Assembly: GCA_905221605.1 (NCBI GenBank)
Contig: CAJNDS010002318.1
Coordinates: forward strand, 374,001 to 431,664
From: Symbiodinium natans
Lineage: Eukaryota; Sar; Dinophyceae; Suessiales; Symbiodiniaceae
Reading direction: 5' to 3'
DNA: 57,664 nucleotides
Shown here: positions 52,201 through 57,664 of the stretch, piece after piece
Position numbering within the stretch: position 1 is the stretch's first letter
Layout: each line of letters opens with the position of its first letter
Position numbers and translations under genes: made by a program
Notes under the pieces: generated by a model
The model's input: only the letters and a program-made list of their open reading frames with translations
The model's database searches: none
Told to the model about the DNA's origin: nothing

Positions 52201-53823
52201 TTAGGGGTTTAGGGGTTTAGGGGTTTAGGGTTTCCCATTAGAGGTTAGGGTTTAGGGTCCATGCCCTAACCTCTACCAAAGTAGTTTTACAACTTCTTGG
52301 TAGCCTAGTGGTCCCCTTTGCCCTTTCTTTGGGTTCAGGTTGCCCTTTGTTTGCGACCAGGTTCCCACATAAAGGTAACCGCAACACGGGTACGCTCATT
52401 TCAATATGGCTACTGGGCTACCAAGACTTCTAACTCAAAATCTTACACGTAAACCCTAACCTCTAAAACCCTGAACCCTAAACCCTTATATGGCGGGCTT
52501 GCTTGGAGAAAGGGAGTCATTGCATTTCTCACAAACATCCTAAACCCTAAGCCCTGAATTCGTAGACTGAAAAAGGGGGCCCCAGATGTGCACGACCCTC
52601 CGAAAGCATCCTCGAGAACCGACGCCTGGGGAATTAGGCACCGAGGGACCCTGACGGAAGATTAGGGGGCCGGAGGGAGTAGTGGGGAGTATTAGGGAAC
52701 CGGGTTCAGGGTTCAGGGTTTAGGGTTTAGGGTTTAGGGTCTAGGTACATACCCTTCCCTTTAGAACCACCCCTCCCTTAAAAAAAACACAAGTCATGCT
52801 TTGGTCGTGGTTTGGGCGAGGATCGGGGTGTCATCGTGGCCTGTGTGGGCGCGAGAATGGTCCTGCCGGGTCGCAGCACGGCTCAGGGCTTAGGTTTTAG
52901 GGGGGAGTTTCGGGTTCAGGGTTTAGGGTTTAGGGCTTAGGGCTTAGGGCTCAGGGTTTAGGGCAGTTTAGGGTTTAGGTTTTAGGTTTTAGGTTTTAGG
53001 GTTTCGGGTGTTTAGGGTTTGGGGTTTAGGGTTTGGGGTTTAGGGTTTAGGGTTTAGGGTTTAGGGTTTGGGTGCTCCAAAGCTCATCCGAAGGAAACTT
53101 TTGTCAGTGGGCCTTCTACTGGGGCAGCTAGTAATGTGAGGGTTTACGAAAATAGGGGACGCCTAGAATAGGATTCCCATATAATAAAGGCCCCAATACG
53201 GTACCCCTAGTTTCGGAAACCCCCACTTGGAGGTTCATGGTACTTCGTAACTAATCTTTGCTGTACTTCTAACTGTACTTATACCCATATTAGGGCACTT
53301 AAGGGGCTCATAAGTGGGTTATAAGTACAGTTCTCATACCCTAAACCCTAAACCCTAAACCCTAAACCCTAAACCCTAAACCCTAAACCCTAAACCCTAA
53401 ACCCTAAACCCTAAACCCTAAACCCTAAACCCTAAACCCTAAACCCTAAACAGTTACTAAGTACCATGAACCTCCAAGCACATGTCAGCTGAGGAATGGA
53501 GGCTGCGCACATGGTGGTTTCAGGCGAGCTCCGGCTGCTTTCGGCTTTGGGGGACACCAAGCCCCAGTCCTTCACCCTATCTCTTAACTGGAACTGCAAG
53601 AACCCGAATGGACCCCTAATTGACCCCTAAACCCTAAGCCCTAAACCCTAAGCCCTAAGCCCTAACCCTAAACCCTAAAACCCCCTCAGGTGAACCGCAG
53701 CCACGTAGCCCACTAGCGGACGCCTGGGAAGAGTTCTACGGCATGCGCCTTGGCCAGCTCTCCGATGCGGAGGCTGCAGCTACCCAGAACTTTGGGAGGA
53801 TCCAAAACCTTATTGCTGGTTAG
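46966..53823 (+). CDS. multi-exon gene of a poorly characterised family (YLSYDEM / PTxFIN / VGAR motifs)
   Basis: Exons: 46966-47082 (ATG start, tentative), 47509-47544, 47794-47862, 48603-48647, 49382-49448, 50565-50593, 51105-51276, about 51557-51622, 52014-52085, 52821-52887, 53524-about 53630, about 53701-53823 (ending TAG). Most joins keep phase; the 51276/51557 join does not and is unresolved. Exon 7 is the longest (57 codons, HLTREQLFARLLQKRPISF). Joining 51622 to 52014 makes SVAVPTLFINRGG, and joining 52085 to 52821 makes GTFEDRGVIVACVGAR. The order YLSYDEM, PTxFIN, G-GTFE, VGAR resembles a family I recall as DUF4804, which has no known function; the name needs checking. The last exon has DAWEEFYGMRLGQLSDAEAA. 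Introns begin GT or GC and carry telomere-like arrays. No membrane segment is obvious. Confidence 0.65.
47097..47196 (+). repeat. family A small repeat element
   Basis: GTATAAGGAGGGACCCCTTA at the left and CCCCTTATAAGGGTCCCTCC at the right, with AAGTAGCCC and CCCCTAAGG in the middle. The ends are inverted repeats. Like the 18434 copy it begins with a donor-like GTATAAGG. Confidence 0.75.
48027..48138. repeat. inverted-repeat element related to family B
   Basis: Ends CTAGGATGCCCAGTAG and CTACTGGGCAGCCTAG. An inner CCCTTTTTGGGG and AAAAAGGCACCCTTTTT could pair further. In an intron of the 46.97-53.82 kb gene. Confidence 0.65.
48285..48420. repeat. GGGAATTTA array
   Basis: 9-bp GGGAATTTA units changing to GGGATTTC, another derived unit. 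The - strand SLNSLN open frame is its translation. Confidence 0.9.
49030..49335. repeat. CATA microsatellite
   Basis: About 300 bp of CATACATA with CATC, CACA and TATA sub-blocks. All long frames over it (YVCM, YIHT repeats) are artefacts. Confidence 0.97.
49855..49980. repeat. TTTAGGG array
   Basis: About 17 near-perfect units; preceded from 49465 by degenerate GGGTATTT-type units. Confidence 0.95.
50180..50515. repeat. CCCTAAA then CCCCTAAA array
   Basis: Starts with 7-bp units, then CCCCTACA and CCCCTAAA 8-bp units for about 280 bp, ending 50 bp before the exon at 50565. Confidence 0.95.
50655..50770. repeat. TATA-rich microsatellite
   Basis: Degenerate ATATATCTATAT and ATATACATAT repeats, potentially self-complementary. 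Confidence 0.9.
51395..51540. repeat. CCCTAAA array
   Basis: About 20 units ending with CCCCAAA units, preceding the exon at about 51557, which is followed by TTTAGGG units at 51643-51735. Confidence 0.95.
52296..52425. repeat. family B inverted-repeat element, copy 2
   Basis: Starts CTTGGTAGCCTAGTGGTCCC and ends ATGGCTACTGGGCTACCAAG. Shares ends and interior CCCTTT blocks with 16174-16285. Confidence 0.75.
53226..53478. mobile_element. family D inverted-repeat element, copy 3, with internal CCCTAAA array
   Basis: Left CTTGGAGGTTCATGGTACTT and right AAGTACCATGAACCTCCAAG are perfectly complementary for 20 bp and continue imperfectly. Inside are a unique section and about 16 CCCTAAA units (53338-53450). 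It lies in the intron ending at 53523. Confidence 0.85.
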
Positions 53824-53959
53824 TAGGGAATGAGGGAATGAGGTACCCTGTATAAGCCCTTAAAGGGTATATATGGTGCAGCGTCGCTGCCCTCCCCACC
53901 CCCCCCCCCCCCCACCCCATGGTACCCCCCCCTCCCATGGCCCCCCTGTGGGGTGGTGT

Positions 53960-54260
53960 GGTTGGGGTTTGGGTTGAGGGTTACGGTTTAGGGTTTAGGG
54001 TTTAGGGTTTAGGGTTTAGGGTTTAGGGTTTAGGGTTTAGGGTTTAGGGTTTAGGGTTTAGGGTTTAGGGTTTAGGGTTTAGGACTATAGGGTTTAGGGT
54101 TTAGGGTTTAGGGTCCCCGCCCCCTGTGGTTTGGGCCCCCCTGTGGGGTGGTGTGGTTGGGCTTTGGGTTGAGGGTTGAGGGTTGAGGGTTGAGGGTTTA
54201 GGGGTTTAGGGGTTTCGGGGTTTCGGGGTTTAGGGTTTAGGGTTTAGGGTTGAATCGGAC
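53960..54260. repeat. TTTAGGG arrays downstream of the reverse transcriptase gene
   Basis: About 20 TTTAGGG units, a CCCCGCCCCCTGTGG spacer that also occurs just upstream of the array, then GGGTTGA, GGGGTTTA and TTTAGGG units to 54255. They begin about 120 bp beyond the stop codon of the - strand reverse transcriptase gene. Confidence 0.95.
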
Positions 54261-54373
54261 CGAAGTCTGTTACGTTGAATGTGAAACAGGAGTGGTTTGT
54301 ACACTCTCAAGAATGCTACTTGCGCAGGAATGCGCGTCAGGTGATACTGTTAGTTTTGGCAGGTAAGTGCGGG

Positions 54374-57300
54374 TCAAACCGCATCGTCATTTCTGGCCAA
54401 TCTGGAAATTATGTTATCAAGCATTGTGAGAGCAGCAGTGATTTGATCCAGCCAATGCTGGGCCAGCTGCGAATCAAGCAAGTTTTTGTCAGGGCAACGT
54501 CTAAGAAAACGTTCGGACTTAGAAGAGAAATCAAATTTGAGAGCACAAAAGTAGCAGCGATGACACCGGAGCCACAGAGGGCTACAAATGTGCGGAGAGT
54601 CATAAGGCCGCACATCCTGCAGGTGCAATCTTTCAGAAATGTTGGCGCGATAAAGCTCGAACTGTTTGCGAAAAGAGATAAAACGAGCTCTAGCGTGAAA
54701 TGGTGGAAGAAGCTTTTGTCTGATGCTAGCAGCGGTCATGGAGTGCCAAGTCTCCAAGGGGATCGCCGAGGCACAAGTAACAGTCTTGCAGGAGGAAAGT
54801 TCAAAAGCCTGCTGCTCCCATCGGAGCAGGTTTCTTTTGCGTCGAGAAGCAGGAATCCATCTTTTACTGAGAGACTCAGCTTGTAGGATATTAATGTTTT
54901 GCGTGACAACCGCAACAAGCTCAGCAGTTGAGTAGAGATGGTACCTAAATGCAGTATTGCGTTCAGCCGCGATGGCCGTTTGCTTGGCAGCAAGCTGTTC
55001 ACAGACATGTCGCAAATCGCGCTTCAGAGGAAGGCCAAAAGAAGCCCAGAAAGGTTTAGCCGACGGAAGCCTTCGGAACCACATAATATCAGCAGAGTCA
55101 TCAGGAAACTTCGGAGCTTCCACTTCTTCATACCATGCCTCATGAATGAGTTTTTCAGAAAGGTTGCGGAATTTCCACAAAGCTTTCCCAACGGTATCGC
55201 ACTGAGCGAGGAATGGGGCGTGCCTGCCACCATACTGCAGGAAAACAAGAAAAACCTCCATCCAAGTGGTGAAAGGGGTTTTTCCCACAAAATCTTCAAT
55301 TGTCCATTTCGTCCAAAAGGAAAAGAAAAGGTGATAGTCATTGTCTTCCCCGCCCCACTCAGTGAAGGCAGAGCGGGAGACAGGCTTAGTCCACTGAAGA
55401 TTTAATCTCTTTTCAGGCATCACCGTGCAGGATGCTTGTGTGAGAACACATTCACCCACAGTGGGGAGAGGAATCTGTCTAGCGCAATCAACCAAGTGGG
55501 AAACGTCAGTGATCCTGAGAGTGTCATGCGGATTGCGTTGGAAGGACATCCATGTTTCAAGAAGGTGTGCGACAGCGGTTTGCACTTGGGACCACTTCTG
55601 AAGAATTTCCCTAGGGAGATCCTTTGTGGCAATCATACAATGCTGCGCGCACGCAGGCCACGCATTATACGTAGTCAAGATAAATTCAGGCCATTCTTGC
55701 CGAAGGAACAAAAATCGAGGGCAAGAGTAAATATAATGATGGATGTCTGCATCTTCGCACGAGCAATATGGACACGCAGGTGTGGCCAAGACACCCTGTC
55801 TCCACAAATGATGCGGCGTGGCATGCGCGTTACTAAGAACACGCATGAGAGCAGTGCGTCCATATTGCGTTGGGGCCATTTTACGTACAAGGGCTGAGGT
55901 GCGCGCAACATCTGCTTTGTCAACGCCGCACCAACGCGGATGTTTTTTCTGCAGATTGTGAAGAAGTTTATGCCTAATCATCTCCCTTAGACCGTGCTGA
56001 AAGGAACCCTTGGAGGCATCATTAAGATTAATCGAAAGATCCGTATTAATCTGAGTGATGACACCAGTGTTCGGATCAAAGCTGCAGCCAAGCCAGCTTA
56101 GATCCTGTTGCAGCAGAGAGACAGGGCCCTTATTAAGGATTTTCCTAGAAGAAGAAGTGGGAAAATCATGAACAAGAAGCGCTCTAACGTCCAACTGTTG
56201 ATATGCACGTCTCCATCCGCAGAGGCTTTGGTAGAGAAGCGCAGCTTCGGGTTCAAAGACATGGGTTTTTTGCAGAAACAGAGCTTGTGCAAGTTGAGTG
56301 GCGCAAGGTCTGTTTCCACAAGCTCTGTAAATGACGCCACGGATCTGCGCAAATTGCCTTTGCGTAGGTCGTACAACCATTGCCGCATATGCGAGCATAG
56401 GGACAACCTTTTGATAGACAATAAGAGATGCCTGTTCGAAGGGGATGTGAGCTTTAGCAACCCTGTTTAAGAAAACGCAAATTTTTGCAATGATCGGTGT
56501 GAAAAAGGCCTCACGCGACACGTTCCAAAAGGGTAGGGGGATACCTAAATAGATAATGTTAGCGTGTTCCCTTCGAACAAGAGATCCATCACTCCATTTA
56601 AGAGCTTCCCTATCAGGGTTGGTACCAAAGGCAACAGTTTTAGGACGTGTGTCAAAACCTTTAGCAAAATCCCAACCCTCTGTGTAATCAAAAACTTCTT
56701 GAAGGTGTACAGAAACATGATGAAGAAGAAGCCTATCATCAACATAAACATGGTTGATGGTGAGCTGCCGAGGTATGTTAGCAGACCACTGCCCCAGCGC
56801 CGCGGCTGCGACAAGCATTGACAAAGGATCACCTTGTGGGATGCCTCTTCCGCAGCGGAAAGGAGTGCAAGAAATGGCGCCATTCAGGGAGGGATACCTT
56901 TGAATGCACTTAATGCTTTCAATCCAGGCACGTGTGGCTTTAACCGGAAAATCAATGCTTAGCAGTGCTTCTGCGGCGTGTTCAAAGGTAATTGAGTCAA
57001 AGAATTTAGCAGTATCAATGGCGGCTCCTTGCAATGAGCGAAGTCGGCGCTCACGGTGCCTCCACGTCTGTTCACAGCAAATGGCAGCAGGAAGCCAGGC
57101 AGCCATAGCTTGTCTTCCCTTAACTCCACCAATGGAGTGTTTTGGCACATTATCTTGGCAGTGACTGTACTTTTGCAGTGCCCATTTTCCGAAAATTCGC
57201 ATTAAGATAGGAGCAACAGAAAGAGGTCTAAGATCCTGGACCCGAACCTTGCCAAGTTTCTTCGGAATGCAAACAATGCGAGAATGAAGCCAAGAATCAG

Positions 57301-57664
57301 GCATGAAACCTGTTTCAAGAATTTTGTTGAACAAGAGAATAAGCGCTTTAAGGGCCTCATCGGGAAGATATTGGCAATGTTCAACAGTGATACCATCTAG
57401 GCCATGAGCCTTGTTGGTATCGGCGTGCTTGATGAGATCGCGCAGAATTTTGAGATTAGCATCATCTTCGTTCGTCCAGGGAACGAAATGCTTACTCACA
57501 GGAATAGGAATAGGAGGGGCATTAGGTGTGTGATAAAGATTTTGCAGGAAATCCGAAATTTCCAAAAGCGACTCCCTAACCGAAGTGGTGAACCCATCAA
57601 CCCCATATTTAGAGGAGGCAAGGCAGGAAGGAGTTGGAAGAGTTTTGTTGCGAACCCACTTAAA
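54374..57664 (-). CDS. non-LTR retrotransposon reverse transcriptase, 5' end outside window
   Basis: Uninterrupted - strand frame of at least 1,097 codons, ending in TGA at 54374-54376 and open to the window edge, so the N-terminus (including any endonuclease) is missing. An internal start near 57565 is only an alternative TTG. Counted from there, reverse transcriptase motifs appear in order: DLRPLSVAPILMR (111-123), motif A AIDTAKFFDS (182-191), motif B GIPQGDPLS (241-249) and the catalytic YVDD (274-277). A CPYC...HH...C zinc-binding-like cluster lies at 598-615 in the region after the thumb. The remaining ~440 residues have no motif I recognise. No frameshift or internal stop is seen, so the copy may be recent. 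Unlike the rest of the window it has no introns or telomere-like interruptions, and it runs against the other genes. The general non-LTR class is firm; the clade is not. Confidence 0.95.
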   Translation of the reverse strand, partial: FKWVRNKTLPTPSCLASSKYGVDGFTTSVRESLLEISDFLQNLYHTPNAPPIPIPVSKHFVPWTNEDDANLKILRDLIKHADTNKAHGLDGITVEHCQYLPDEALKALILLFNKILETGFMPDSWLHSRIVCIPKKLGKVRVQDLRPLSVAPILMRIFGKWALQKYSHCQDNVPKHSIGGVKGRQAMAAWLPAAICCEQTWRHRERRLRSLQGAAIDTAKFFDSITFEHAAEALLSIDFPVKATRAWIESIKCIQRYPSLNGAISCTPFRCGRGIPQGDPLSMLVAAAALGQWSANIPRQLTINHVYVDDRLLLHHVSVHLQEVFDYTEGWDFAKGFDTRPKTVAFGTNPDREALKWSDGSLVRREHANIIYLGIPLPFWNVSREAFFTPIIAKICVFLNRVAKAHIPFEQASLIVYQKVVPMLAYAAMVVRPTQRQFAQIRGVIYRACGNRPCATQLAQALFLQKTHVFEPEAALLYQSLCGWRRAYQQLDVRALLVHDFPTSSSRKILNKGPVSLLQQDLSWLGCSFDPNTGVITQINTDLSINLNDASKGSFQHGLREMIRHKLLHNLQKKHPRWCGVDKADVARTSALVRKMAPTQYGRTALMRVLSNAHATPHHLWRQGVLATPACPYCSCEDADIHHYIYSCPRFLFLRQEWPEFILTTYNAWPACAQHCMIATKDLPREILQKWSQVQTAVAHLLETWMSFQRNPHDTLRITDVSHLVDCARQIPLPTVGECVLTQASCTVMPEKRLNLQWTKPVSRSAFTEWGGEDNDYHLFFSFWTKWTIEDFVGKTPFTTWMEVFLVFLQYGGRHAPFLAQCDTVGKALWKFRNLSEKLIHEAWYEEVEAPKFPDDSADIMWFRRLPSAKPFWASFGLPLKRDLRHVCEQLAAKQTAIAAERNTAFRYHLYSTAELVAVVTQNINILQAESLSKRWIPASRRKRNLLRWEQQAFELSSCKTVTCASAIPLETWHSMTAASIRQKLLPPFHARARFISFRKQFELYRANISERLHLQDVRPYDSPHICSPLWLRCHRCYFCALKFDFSSKSERFLRRCPDKNLLDSQLAQHWLDQITAALTMLDNIISRLARNDDAV

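Noticed and set aside
54275-56883. Other open frames overlapping the reverse transcriptase
   Set aside because: They are shadow frames of the long - strand coding region, which alone carries ordered catalytic motifs.

Overview
The window looks like nuclear DNA of a dinoflagellate or close relative. Short telomere-type units (TTTAGGG/CCCTAAA and 7-9 bp variants) occur in dozens of arrays in both orientations through the first 54 kb. Coding sequence between the arrays is cut into exons of about 25-180 bp, and the introns mostly start with GC, some with GT, a few with GA, and end in AG. GC/GA donors and TTTAGGG telomeres are known from dinoflagellates; the organism call is inference. Most exons are too short to appear as long open reading frames. 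I found them by translating the unique islands between arrays and testing whether reading phase and family alignment carried across islands. All joins were made by eye.

Layout, + strand: (1) 0-6 kb, arrays, unassigned exon-like islands and small inverted-repeat elements. (2) 6.45-10.14 kb, a protein-kinase-like gene with a signal-peptide-like start; its next intron holds a 2.2 kb candidate element (10.24-12.48 kb). (3) 12.5-18.5 kb, unassigned exon-like islands. (4) 18.56-40.22 kb, a MutS-family gene resembling MSH2, with about 18 exons from the connector/lever region to the Walker A motif; N-terminal exons and the rest of the ATPase were not found. (5) 42.67-46.81 kb, a 2H phosphoesterase-like gene with both HxT motifs and a stop codon. 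(6) 46.97-53.82 kb, a gene whose YLSYDEM, PTxFIN and VGAR motifs resemble a poorly characterised family. On the - strand, (7) 54.37-57.66 kb is a non-LTR retrotransposon reverse transcriptase open to the window edge.

The main unusual feature is the intron architecture. Many introns carry TTTAGGG-type repeats near the 5' end and CCCTAAA-type repeats near the 3' end, so they could fold into long hairpins. The cleanest is a 94 bp intron (25208-25301) that is almost nothing but two complementary telomere-like halves. Separately, a family of inverted-repeat elements with CTTGGAGGTTCATGG termini carries telomere-like repeats internally, in introns of three different genes, which suggests one way the repeats spread.
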